IMG/VR virus record: IMGVR_UViG_3300010885_030180
Span: 1 to 64,000 of that record
From: a virus
Reading direction: 5' to 3' (one strand)
Length of the DNA: 64,000 nucleotides
Shown: in pieces, positions 48,730-61,200 of the stretch
Position numbering within the stretch: position 1 is the stretch's first letter
How the letters are laid out: every line of letters starts with the position of its first letter
The notes under the pieces: generated by a model
The model's database searches: none
Told to the model about the DNA's origin: nothing
Seen by the model: only the letters and a program-made list of their open reading frames with translations
Made by a program: the position numbers and the translations under genes

Positions 48730-51700
48730 ATGGCAATTCAAATCCAATTTAGAAGAGGAACCGCGGGAGAATGGACCGGAGTTAATCCTACTCTGGCTCT
48801 TGCAGAAATGGGTATTGAAACAGATACTAACTTGTTTAAAATTGGTAATGGTACATCTACATGGATTCAATTAGACTACGGCGGTATACAAGGTCCACAA
48901 GGGCCTGCGGGTAGTACAGGTACAGCAGGCGCAACAGTAGTAGATAATGTTTTATATGTTAGTGAAAGTGGTAATGACAGCAATGATGGCCGTTCTCTAA
49001 CTTACTCTAAACGCACAATTAAATCTGCGGTATCAGTTGCATCAACTGGTACTACTGTTTTTGTTAAGAGCGGAGATTATACTGAAAATACACCAATTAC
49101 TGTTCCTGACTTTGTTTCTCTAGTAGGTGATAATCTTCGTACAGTAACCGTAAGACCTACAACTTCAACAAACAATATATTTTATGTAAACAACGGAACA
49201 TACATAAGTAACATGACATTTAAGGGTCATGAGTATCCTTCAGCTGCAATATCATTTAATCCAGATGGGTCTGCAGGTGTAATATCTACAAGTCCATACG
49301 TACAAAATTGTACAAGTATGACAACAGATGCTACTGGCATGCGTGTAGACGGAAATTTAGCACTTGGTACAAAAAGTATGGTCGTGGATGCATATACTCA
49401 ATATAACCAAGGTGGTATTGGTATCCACATGTTAAATGGCGGTTATACACAATTAGTTTCTGTGTTTACTATCTGTTGTGATAAAGGATTCTATGCTGAA
49501 TCAGGTGGATTTTGCTCTATAACTAACAGTAATAGTAGTTTTGGTAACTATGCATTGTATGCCGATGGTGTTAGTTCTACATTATATACAGGTAAGGTAA
49601 ATGGGGCCAAATCTGGTAAAGTATTTGTTATTGATAATTTAACCACTAAACCTAGTGTAGGAGATGCTATAAGTTTTGGTGATGGGAACTATTATACAAT
49701 TAGTACATCAAGTGCATTTAAAACAGGTAGTACTGATATTGTTTATCCCACACTTATTCAAGAAGATGCTGCATTAAGAAATGCTAGACAAAATATATTA
49801 GATGACAAGGCTAAATTACAAACATTAGTAATTGATCATGTAAGGAATACATTCCCTTTATTTGATTTTAATCAATTTAAATGCAGCAGAGATGTTGGTA
49901 ATATTATTGATGGAATTTGCTATGACATGGTGTTACATACTAACTATCAAACTGTAAAAGCAGGTACAAGTTATTATAGAGCAGCAAGTTCTACAGTAGT
50001 AACTGAACAACTAGTAGAAACTGTTAATGCTGTTAATTTTTTAAAGATTAGAGTATTAGCATTACTAACACCTGCTACAACCGCATACACTAGAGTATCC
50101 GACTTGTTTGATATATTAATAAACATTATGCAAAATGGATTAGGTGCAGCACCTAGCTATACATATAATCCACCTACCGGTGCTAGCGCCAATACTGTTA
50201 ATGCCGGTTTAATATTGCAGGCTAATAAATCATTCATTGCTGAAGAAACTGTTGCTTATGTTAGTGGATTTACTTATGATTCAGTAAAATGTCAAAGAGA
50301 TGCTGGTCTTATTGTTGATGCAATAGCATTTGATTTGTTATATGATGGTACTAGCCAAAGTGTATTTGCAGGATTGCAATACTGGAACAAAACTGGATAT
50401 GTCGGTGATGTTGCCAATGAAATAACTACTACTACTTCTGCAATTGCTCATGTAAGAGACTTAGCAATTAGCATTGCTAATGCAGCCGGAGGTAGTGTGC
50501 CAGCAGCAACTGTTTCTGATAATTTTAATTTAATTTTGTATGTTCTAAATACAGGTACTAACGGTATTACTGATTTAATTGTTTCTAATTTTCCAGCAAG
50601 TTCTAATAGTGATACTGTTGCAGCATATAATGCTCTGTTAGCTAATAAATCAGTTATACAAGATAATACCATTGCGTGGATTAATAGTACATATCCTGGA
50701 TATAGTTATGATCAAACTATCTGCCGTAGAGATATAGGCTATATGATTGACAGTGTGGCATTTGATCTGTTACATTTTGGTAATAAACAAAGCATAATGA
50801 GTGGAGTATACTATTATGGTTTTAGTAGTACCTCCACTTCAATTGCTACTGAAATTCCACAAACTACTGCTGCTTACGAATTTATTAAATCTATATCAGC
50901 AGACATTGTAACAGGTAAATTAATCACAGGTACATATCAAACTTCAATAAGTCAAACCATAAGTGCTAGTACTGCAACCAGTGTAGAAATTGGATTGATT
51001 AACAGTAAGATATCTACAATAACTAATATTATTAATAATGGTCCAAGTGTAGCTCCTGCTCGTGTACCAATCGGGCTTGTAGCAAATACATCTACTACAA
51101 TACTTAATGCGTTTAACTTATTAAGAGACAACAGAAATTTTATTACTGCTGAAACTGTGGCGTATATTAATACCAGTTATGTAGGAGTTGTATATAGTAC
51201 CGCAACCTGTAAACGAGATGTTGGCTATATTATAGATGCAGTTACTTACGATGTGTTGTACGGTGGCAATAGTCAAACTGCTTATGCTGCTAATGCATAT
51301 TATGATGGTGCTGTATATCAAATATCAAATACTGAAAAGTTAGCCACTATTGCTGCATATTCGTTTATTAAAACTATCATAGATGATTGTATAGTTGATA
51401 ATCCTATAACTCCATTACAAAGTGCAGTAGCACAAAATACAAGTATTACCGCGGCTTCTGCAACTGAATCTGCTACTGCACAAAGTTTAATGAATATAGT
51501 TGCTAACATAGTAGAGAATGCATATTCAAGTACTGTTACATTAGAACAATCAATTACTTCAACTATTAATGATAATACTCCTGTAACTTTCCACAAATAT
51601 AGTCAAATAACAAGTTCCGCACATTCATTTGAATGGATTGGTGCAGGCACTAATATCAATTCTGCATTGCCATATTTAGGTGGAGAGCCGATTAGTGCCA

Positions 51701-51879
51701 ATCAAGCAGTGGCTGTTAATAACGGTAAAGTATACTTTACTGGAACAGACCAGAAAGGCGATTTCCGAATTGGTAATGACTTGGTAATAAATAACAGCGT
51801 AGGAACAATTTCCGGAAGAACATTCAATCGTAGTTTGTTCGCAGTTATGACGCCATACATACTGGCAATAGGATCGTAA
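48730..51879 (+). CDS. fibre protein with Mtd-like N-terminus and beta-helix region
   Basis: A 1049-residue protein. Residues 1-60 (QIQFRRGTAGEWTGVNPTLALAEMG) match the N-terminal domain of the major tropism determinant and other phage fibres. A GxxG collagen-like stretch follows. Residues 75-300 look like a pectate-lyase-type beta-helix (YVSESGNDSNDGRSLTYSKR, GDYTENTPITVPD). From about 375 to 900 four repeats follow of C-x-RD-x-G-x-IID-x-I-x-D-x-L. The C-terminus resembles other fibre ends (NKVYFTGTDQKGDFRIG-like). Probably a baseplate or side-fibre subunit. Confidence 0.78.
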   Translation: MAIQIQFRRGTAGEWTGVNPTLALAEMGIETDTNLFKIGNGTSTWIQLDYGGIQGPQGPAGSTGTAGATVVDNVLYVSESGNDSNDGRSLTYSKRTIKSAVSVASTGTTVFVKSGDYTENTPITVPDFVSLVGDNLRTVTVRPTTSTNNIFYVNNGTYISNMTFKGHEYPSAAISFNPDGSAGVISTSPYVQNCTSMTTDATGMRVDGNLALGTKSMVVDAYTQYNQGGIGIHMLNGGYTQLVSVFTICCDKGFYAESGGFCSITNSNSSFGNYALYADGVSSTLYTGKVNGAKSGKVFVIDNLTTKPSVGDAISFGDGNYYTISTSSAFKTGSTDIVYPTLIQEDAALRNARQNILDDKAKLQTLVIDHVRNTFPLFDFNQFKCSRDVGNIIDGICYDMVLHTNYQTVKAGTSYYRAASSTVVTEQLVETVNAVNFLKIRVLALLTPATTAYTRVSDLFDILINIMQNGLGAAPSYTYNPPTGASANTVNAGLILQANKSFIAEETVAYVSGFTYDSVKCQRDAGLIVDAIAFDLLYDGTSQSVFAGLQYWNKTGYVGDVANEITTTTSAIAHVRDLAISIANAAGGSVPAATVSDNFNLILYVLNTGTNGITDLIVSNFPASSNSDTVAAYNALLANKSVIQDNTIAWINSTYPGYSYDQTICRRDIGYMIDSVAFDLLHFGNKQSIMSGVYYYGFSSTSTSIATEIPQTTAAYEFIKSISADIVTGKLITGTYQTSISQTISASTATSVEIGLINSKISTITNIINNGPSVAPARVPIGLVANTSTTILNAFNLLRDNRNFITAETVAYINTSYVGVVYSTATCKRDVGYIIDAVTYDVLYGGNSQTAYAANAYYDGAVYQISNTEKLATIAAYSFIKTIIDDCIVDNPITPLQSAVAQNTSITAASATESATAQSLMNIVANIVENAYSSTVTLEQSITSTINDNTPVTFHKYSQITSSAHSFEWIGAGTNINSALPYLGGEPISANQAVAVNNGKVYFTGTDQKGDFRIGNDLVINNSVGTISGRTFNRSLFAVMTPYILAIGS
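49855..51340 (+). repeat. four C-RD-G coding repeats
   Basis: Four diverged repeats of about 410-490 bases, each coding C-[SQRK]-RD-[VAI]-G followed by IID-x-[IV]-x-[YF]-D-x-[VL]-[LV] and a YY or YW motif. Copies begin near 49879, 50287, 50716 and 51208. Confidence 0.7.
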
Positions 51880-51880
51880 A

Positions 51881-52219
51881 ATGGCATCAACATTACCCTT
51901 AAATTCGTTTAAAACCAAAGCATTTGAATTAACTACTGGTACACAGTTAATCTATCTCACCCCCGATGCTATAACAACTATTGTATTAGGTGCACAGGCC
52001 ACTAATATCAGTAACGCACCAGTTACTGTAAAATTCACATTGGTTAAAAACGATACAACTTTTGTTATGTTGAAAGATTTTGAGATTCCAGTTAATGATG
52101 CTTGCGAAGTTACTACCGGTAAATTAGTAATTGAAGCAGGTGCCTCTGTTACTGCAAGTGCTGGCGCAAATAACAGTGTTAACCTAGTGTTAAGTATATT
52201 GGAAACCAGCAATGAGTAA
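51881..52219 (+). CDS. small virion-type protein
   Basis: A 112-residue Thr/Val/Ala-rich beta protein. FELTTGTQLIYLTPDAITTI and KDFEIPVNDACEVTTGKLVI look like an alternating sandwich. It lies between two fibre genes (one base after the first, overlapping the next by eight bases). Probably a fibre chaperone, cap or joint; no family is recognised. Confidence 0.62.
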   Translation: MASTLPLNSFKTKAFELTTGTQLIYLTPDAITTIVLGAQATNISNAPVTVKFTLVKNDTTFVMLKDFEIPVNDACEVTTGKLVIEAGASVTASAGANNSVNLVLSILETSNE

Positions 52220-55200
52220 GAGTAGACTGTTTAGTGGCAAGATAAAGAAAAAAACTGGCACAGCCCTTGACGGGTCACGCTATGAATATCTTGATGTAAG
52301 CCAAGCAGAACCAGACCTTGGTATACCGTTATCAAACAATGCGGTATTAATAGCTAACACCAGCGGCCAACGATTTTGGTCAAACACATTAACTGATATT
52401 ACTTTAGCTGGTACTGTTATTAGCAGTGGAACAGTTACTGGTGATTTGTTACCAAGTATTACTAATACATTTAATTTAGGCCGTGCTGATCTAAGATTTA
52501 AAACTCTATTTGTTAGTAGTGCTACATTGGATATCGGTGGTGTTACTATTTCTAGTACTGGTGCTGATTCCTTAAACATATCAAAATTAATAGTGTCTAC
52601 TTCAACTAACAGTACAAGTACTGTAAGTGGTGCATTACAAGTTGTTGGTGGTGTTGGCATTGGATTAGATTTAGTTGTTGGCGGCTCAATTACTTCCAAC
52701 TCATTAACTATTGGAACAGTTTCAAATAATCAGGGTACTTTAAACATTCAAAGTACTGTTGATTCAACATCCACTAATTCAGGTGCGTTACAAGTTGTTG
52801 GTGGTGTTGGCATTGGTGGTAATTTGTATGTTGGTGGCGATATCGTTGCTCAGAAATTAACTATACAACTTACCACAGTAACGACTACATTTATTGTTAC
52901 AGATGATGTAATTAGTACCTATAATACGACTCAATCTACTAGCACTGACTCTGGTGCATTAATTATTGCCGGTGGCGCAGGGTTTGGTAGAGATGTATAT
53001 GTAGGCGGATTAATTTATAGTTCAGGTAGTCAAGTATTAACCTATAATAGTACACAGACACTATTAGTAGCAAGTGCTCTTTATGCAACCACAAGTGGAT
53101 ATGCATTGGCATTTGATACTGGTACAGTTGTAACTACTGCAATTAATGCAATTAATGCAACTACTGCATCATTTGCAACCACAAGTGGATATGCATTGGC
53201 ATTTGATACTGGTACAGTTGTAACTACTGCAATTAATGCAACTACTGCATCATTTGCAACCACAAGTGGATATGCATTGGCATTTGATACTGGTACAGTT
53301 GTAACTACTGCGGTTAATGCAACCACTGCTACTAGTTTGGGTCCTGATATTATTAGAATTTCTAATACTACAAATTCTACCTCAACTGATAGTGGCGCAT
53401 TACAAATTGAAGGTGGTGTCGGTATTGGTAAGAATTTAAATGTCGGTAACTTATTGACATTTAATCCAGTAATTTGGAATTATGTAGCAACTACGTTTAC
53501 ATCTATTCCTGTAACCTATGGACAAACAAGTTTAACATTTACTGTACAACCGGATAATACCATTACCAATATGAGTGTGGCCGCAGGTGCCGGTGGATAT
53601 GGTCCAACTAGTGTTAATTTGACTATTCCTGGAACAACTTTCCCCGGTGGAACAAGTCCTGCTAATGACATTGTTTTTAATGTAGAAACGTTTGTATCTG
53701 CAGGCCCAGTGTACTCAACAGCAGTAAATAGTGCTGTAAGTTATGTAAGCGGAACCCTGCCTCAACGATATGATAATATTTATAGTACAGGTAACGTGGG
53801 TATTGGGGCTGGAACCCAGCATTGGGTATTTGGCACAGATGGTAAATTAACTGCGCCTGGTAAGATAGAAGTTCAATCAAATGTAAATTCAAATTCAATA
53901 GCTACCGGTGCGTTTACAGTTGTTGGCGGCGCCGGCATTGGATTAGATTTATATGTTGGTAATAATTTATATGTAGCAAATACTGCGTATCTTAATAATG
54001 CAGAAATATTAACTACATCAAGTGGTTTTTCTAGTGAATCTGGTATTTCTATTATTAACCAACGACTAGTTGTTAATACAAGTACAAACTCCACATCAAC
54101 TACTACTGGTGCAATTGTTACGCCAGGCGGTGTTGGTATTGGTCAGGATATGTGGGTTGGTGGAAAAATTTATGCCGGCGATTTCATCTACAGTAATGGC
54201 CAACAAGTTATTACTACTTCAACTATTAATACATTTGCCAATCAAACTGTAATCACAGCTGGTACTGATACTGCAATTAGTACAAGTACTGGCAATGTAA
54301 CAATTTGGAATACTAGTACATTTCAAACTGTAACCGATCGTGGTCATACTACTACTAATGCTATATCAATTACTAGTACAGCTTCTAGTACCTCATCAAC
54401 TACCGGTGCATTAACTATTACCGGTGGTGTTGGGGTTGGTGAAAATTTGTATGTTAATGGGTTAATTTATAGTTCAAGTAGTCAGGTATTAACTTATAAT
54501 AGTACACAGACATTATTAGTAGCAAGTGCGCTTTATGCAACTACAAGTGGATATGCATTAGCATTCAATACCAATACTGTTGTAACCACAGCAGTTAACG
54601 CTACTACAGCATCATATGCATTAGCATTTGATACTGGTACAGTTGTAACTACAGCAGTTAATGCTACTACAGCATCTAGTTTAGGCACCGGTGTAATTTA
54701 TATTGTTAATAGTAGTACTTCTACATCAACTAATACTGGTGCATTAGTTGTTACTGGAGGGGCTGGTGTAGGCGGAGATTTATGGGCAGGCGGAAGTATC
54801 TATGCTGCTGCATTTCTTTATAGTAATGGTCAGCAAGTTATTACTACTTCAACTATTAATACATTTGCCAATCAAACTGTAATCACAGCTGGTACTGATA
54901 CTGCAATTAGTACAAGTACCGGTAATATTACTATTTGGAATACTAGTACATTACAAACTGTTACTGATAGAGGTGCTACAACTACCAATGCTATATCAAT
55001 TACTAATGCAACCGCCAGTGACTCAACTATTACTGGAGCATTAATAGTTGCAGGTGGTGTTGGTATTGGTGGAGATATATATGTTGGCGGTGCATTATAT
55101 CAAAATGGCCAACAAGTTATTACAACTTCTACTATTAATGATTATGCAAACCAAACAGTTATAACTGCTGGTACTGATACTGCAATTAGTACAAGTACTG

Positions 55201-58200
55201 GCAATATTACTATTTGGAATACTAGTACGTTACAAACGGTTACTGGTAGAGGTCATACTACTACTAATCAAATTAGAATTGATAATACTCTCACTAGCAC
55301 AAGTTCATTTGCATCTAATGCATTATATGTGGCAGGCGGAATTGGCGGTAACAGTGGATTTAATATCAATGGTGATGGATACTTGCACGGTGATTTAATT
55401 GTTTTTGGTACTATCACCGGAACCAACGTAACATTAACAACCTTAGTAGCTAACAGTGGCACCTTCTATGGTGATACTTCGGGATCAGGCGCATTATATG
55501 CTGGTATTATAGGAGCAACGCCATTTTCACAGACCATGGCACAATTTACCGGTGATCTTAATGATTACATGGAAATTAATGTACAAAATATTAATGCAGG
55601 CGCCATTGCTAGTACCGATATTGTTGCAAGCGCAGACAATGTCACTGAAACGGGCGCATTCATTGATATGGGTATTACCAGCAGCGGATGGGACGGATCT
55701 GCTACATTAAGTTTTGGTAATGCACTTGGTCCTAATGATGGCTATTTGTTAGTAGGAAATAGTAATCTTCCTACATCGGGTCACTTGGTAATAGGTACTA
55801 TGGCTCTGGATACTAGTGTTAAGATCATAGTAGCAGGTACAAATTCAAATTATATCACTGCTATCTTTAATACTGCAACCACTGAATCAATCTCAACTAC
55901 TACAGGTGCATTAGTAGTACGTGGTGGATTGGGCGTTGGTGGCTCTATATATGCAGCATCTACCAGTTACATAAACAACTCTAAGATCCTTGTTGCTGGC
56001 GATTTAGAAACAGTAACGCACACTGCTACTTACATTACTAACAATCCCGGATCTGTAGCAGTTGCTGGAACTAGCACCATCTACGGTACTTACGACTTTG
56101 GCGCAGTAAGTGATGTTTGGACTTTTAACGATTACAACACTGGTACTAATTTTGGATACTACAGTATTCACGATGCAGCAACACAACCTGCGTTTATTGT
56201 CTACATTGGATTTAGTGGTATCACTGATTTCAATCGTATTGTATTAAACATTAATTACACACAAAATTCAGGCCATACACAAGAGATTGATTTATACAAC
56301 TATGTACAGAACCAGTGGGATACGTTTACTACCTATTCTGGGTCAACTGGTTGGTTTGAATTCATTCTTGGTACTGTCGATCCTGCACCTTATATTTCCA
56401 GCGGTACTGTTACTGCTCGTATATATCATGTGTCATTCGGTAATACAGCACATAGAACATGGATTGATTATGTTGCCCTTGAAAAATCTATACAAGGCGG
56501 TCAAGGTCCACGCGGTGCCACCGGCGCTACTGGAGCAACTGGTGCTCAAGGATTAACTACAAGTACAACAAGTACATTTATATTTTCTAATACATTAGCT
56601 AGTACATCAACTGTGGCAAGCAATGCTGTTTATATAGAAGGTGGATTGGGTATTGGTAAATCTTTATTAGTAACTGGAGAAGCAATATTTCAAAATAATG
56701 TAACATTTGCTGGTACTACTACTTTTGTATTATCTACTAACACAGTTTATACAGATAACATTATTGAATTGCATTATCCAAATACTCCCGGAAATGTATG
56801 GGCTGTAAATGACGGTAAGGATATCGGATTAAGATTCCACTATTACGATGGTGCAGACAAAAATGCCGGATTAGTATTAGCCAATGATACCAAATATTTA
56901 GAATGGTATTCTAGCGGAACAGAAGATGGCACAAGTACATTTGCAGGCAGTGCGTATGGTACCTTTAAAACTGGCAGTATTGTATTAACTAATACTACAG
57001 TTTCTATTAGTACCTCAACCGGTGCATTACAAGTCGCAGGTGGTGTTGGTATTGGTGGTAGTTTATACATTGGTGGTGCATTATATCAAAATGGTCAGCA
57101 AGTTATTACAACTGCTACAATTAACAACTTTGCAAATCAAACAACAATAACTGCCGGTACTGATACTGCAATTAGTACCAGTACTGGCAACATTACTATT
57201 TGGAATACCAGTACATTACAAACCGTCACTGATAGAGGTAATACTACTACTAATGCAATTAGTATTACTAATGCAACTGCAAGTGGCTCAACTATTACCG
57301 GCGCATTAACAGTTGCAGGTGGTATTGGTGTAGGTGGCGATTTATACATTGGTGGTGCATTATATCAAAGCGGTCAGCAAGTTATTACAACTGCTACCAT
57401 TAATCAATATGCAAATCAAACAAGTATTATTGCTGGTACAGACACAGCAGTAAGTACCAGCACTGGTAATATTATAATTTGGAATACTAGCACTTTACAA
57501 ACAGTTACTAGTAGAGGCGCTACAACTACCAATGCAATATCAATCACTAATGCAACTGCAAGTGGTTCAACTATTACCGGAGCATTAACTGTTACTGGCG
57601 GTGTTGGGATTGGTGGCAATTTATATGTTGGTGGTGCATTATATCAAAGCGGGCAAGCAATATTATCCACTGCTACCATTAATCAATTTGCTAATCAAAC
57701 CAGTATTATTGCTGGTACTGATACAGCAGTAAGTACCAGTACTGGTGCTATTACAATTTGGAATACCAGTACATTACAAACGGTTACTGGTAGAGGTGCT
57801 ACAACCAATAATGCAATTAGTATTACTAATACCACAAGTTCTATTAGTACCACAACTGGTGCATTAATTGTAACTGGCGGGGTTGGTATTGGCGGTAGTT
57901 TAAATGTTGGAGATGCCAGTGTTGTTAACGTAAACAGCACCAGCACAGCCTTACGTATCACCCAGCTTGGCGCAGGTAATGCGCTGGTAGTTGAGGATGA
58001 GGCTAATCCTGATGCATCACCATTTGTAATTGCTAGTAATGGTACCGTGATTATTGGTCACACTGCACGGGTCACACAAGTTAATGTCCTCGAAGTACAT
58101 AGCAGCGCCGCCATTAACAGTTCACCTGCTATGGGGGTTTACAGTTGGGGAACACTTGCCACTGGCGGTGGTCTGAATTTGTACAAATCTCGCTCAGGTA

Positions 58201-61200
58201 CTGTAGGAACGTACTCGACTGCAACAAATGGATCCCAATCCAGTATTCGTTTCCAATTTGATGACGGTGCAGCTTTTCAACAAGCTGCTTCGATCATTGG
58301 CTCAGTAGAAGGAACGCCTGCACTTAACAGTACGCCTGGTCGCTTAACCTTTGGTACCACACCGGATGCTTCTACCACGCCAGTTGAGCGTATGCGTATT
58401 GACAGCGTAGGTCAGACTAAATTTAGCACTGTCATTACTGCAACCTCAACAACTACTGGCGCATTGGTAGTAACAGGTGGCGTTGGGATTGGTGGCAATT
58501 TATATGTTGGCGGAGCATTTACTGCAACATCAATTAGCATTGGTGGTATCAATGTGGGGTATGGATATACTGGTAGTTTAGGTTATACTGGATCAATAGG
58601 TTATACTGGCTCAATAGGCTACACTGGTTCAGCAAGTACCGCTACTGGTTATACTGGTAGTATTGGTTATACTGGCTCAATAGGATATACTGGTTCGGCA
58701 AGCACAGTCTCTGGGTATACTGGTAGTATTGGTATAGGTTATACTGGATCAGCAAGTACTGCAACTGGTTATACTGGTAGTATTGGCTATACTGGAAGTA
58801 AAGGTACTGACGGAACCAGTGTTACTATTAAAGGGTCGACTTCAACTTCAGCAGCGTTACCAGGATATCCAACTTCGTATATTGGTACAGCAGGTGATGG
58901 ATATATAACAACAGATACTGGGCACTTATGGGTATGGAGTGGTAGTGCATGGAATGATGTTGGCAATATTACAGGTCCATCTGGTGGACTTGGTTATACT
59001 GGGTCAAGAGGATATACTGGTTCGGCAAGTACTGCAAGTGGATATACTGGTAGTATTGGTGTAGGATACACTGGCTCTGCAAGTACCGTAACAGGCTATA
59101 CCGGCAGTATTGGTTATACTGGTAGTATTGGTTATACTGGATCAGCAAGTACTGCAAGTGGATATACTGGAAGCCAAGGAACAGGTGGTGGGGCAGGATA
59201 TACCGGATCAGCAAGTACCGTAACAGGATATACTGGATCAGTGGGGTATACTGGTAGCATTGGTAGTACCGGAACAACTGGATATACTGGTAGTATAGGC
59301 AATACTGGTACTATAGGATATACTGGCAGCATTGGTACTATTGGATATACTGGTAGTATAGGCAATACTGGTACCATTGGATATACTGGCAGTATAGGTT
59401 ATACTGGTAGTTTGGGTTATACTGGTTCAGCAAGTACTGCTTCTGGGTATACTGGTAGCACTGGTACTATAGGATATACTGGTAGTTTAGGATATACTGG
59501 TAGTGCAGGTGTGTCTGGTACCTTTAGCGCCGTTCAGGTATTTAATACACAAAGTGGTACAACTTATACATTGGTATTGGCAGACGCAGGTGATTTGGTT
59601 AAATTAACTAATGTTTCAGGCGTTACAGTTACTATTCCATTAGAAAGTTCTGTTAACTTTGCCATTGGGCAGCGTGTAGATATAGAACAAGCAAGTGCAG
59701 GCAATGTCGCAATAGTAGGGGCAAGTGGAGTTACATTAAACTCAACTGATTATCCGGTACTAAGTACACAATATAGTGTGGGTACATTGATCAAAACTGG
59801 ATCAAATGAATGGCTGTTTGTTACACCACAGGGCGGATTAGGTTACACAGGAAGTACAGGCGTTGGCTATACGGGCAGTTTAGGTTACACTGGATCAGCA
59901 AGTACCGCTAGTGGCTACACTGGATCAGCAAGTACTGCAAGCGGCTATACCGGTAGTTTAGGATATGTTGGAAGTGTTGGTAACTTTAGTTCTGTACAAA
60001 CATCTAACACACAAACTGGTACCACTTATACATTGGCATTAACTGATGCTGGGCAGTTGATAAAATTAACTAATGCTTCAAATGTTACAGTTACTATTCC
60101 ATTAGAAAGTTCAGTTAATTTTGCTATAGGACATAGATTAGATATAGAACAGGCTAGTACAGGTATTGTTGCAGTAGTAGGGGCAAGTGGAGTTACATTA
60201 AACTCAACTGATTATCCAGTACTAAGTACACAATATAGTGTGGGTACATTGATCAAAACTGGATCAAATGAATGGCTGTTTGTTACACCACAGGGTGGCA
60301 CAGGATATACTGGTAGTACGGGCGCCGGTTATACTGGATCTGCATCAACAGGATCATCATTTACAGGTGGAGTGATTACAGGTATTACTACTGTTACAAA
60401 CACAACAAATGCAAGTTCAACTAATTCAGGTGCATTACAAGTTGTCGGTGGTGTTGGCATTGGTGGCAGTTTGTTTGTTGGTGGTGTTATAACTGCAACT
60501 AACTTCTTTGCAGGTACATTAAGAATTGATGCTGGTAGCACAATGACTAATTTAGTTGTTACTGGTACTGCTACATCAACTAGTACTACGACCGGCGCTG
60601 TTATTATATCTGGTGGATTAGGAGTTGGACTTGGTATAGTTGCCGGCGGAACTGTTACTGCCACAAACTTTATATTAAACGGATATCAAGTTAGTACTGC
60701 TACAGGTAGCGCAACTTTTACCGGTGGATCTGTAGCAAATACTACTACATTTGTAAGTACAGTCACTATTACTTCAACTGCAATTTCAACATCAACTACA
60801 ACTGGCGCTTTACAAGTTGTAGGTGGCGTTGGTATTGGTGGTAACATTAACTTTGGCGGTAGTTTATATCAAAATGGTGTATTGTTTACCGGAGGTGGCG
60901 GAGTCGGCAGCTTTAATTCAGTACAAACTTTTAACACACAAACTGGTACTAGCTATACATTGGTATTAACTGATGCTGGTACTTTAGTTAATATGAATAA
61001 TGCTGTTGGTGCTACTGTTACAGTACCGCCAGAAAGCTCAGTTAACTTCAGTATTGGACAGCGTGTTGATATAGCACAAAATGGTGCTGGACCAGTGGTA
61101 ATATCAGCAGGTGTGGGTGTTACATTACATACCACTGATCTTCCATTATTGAATAATCAATACAGTATTGGTACATTGATCAAAGTAGGTTCCAATGAAT

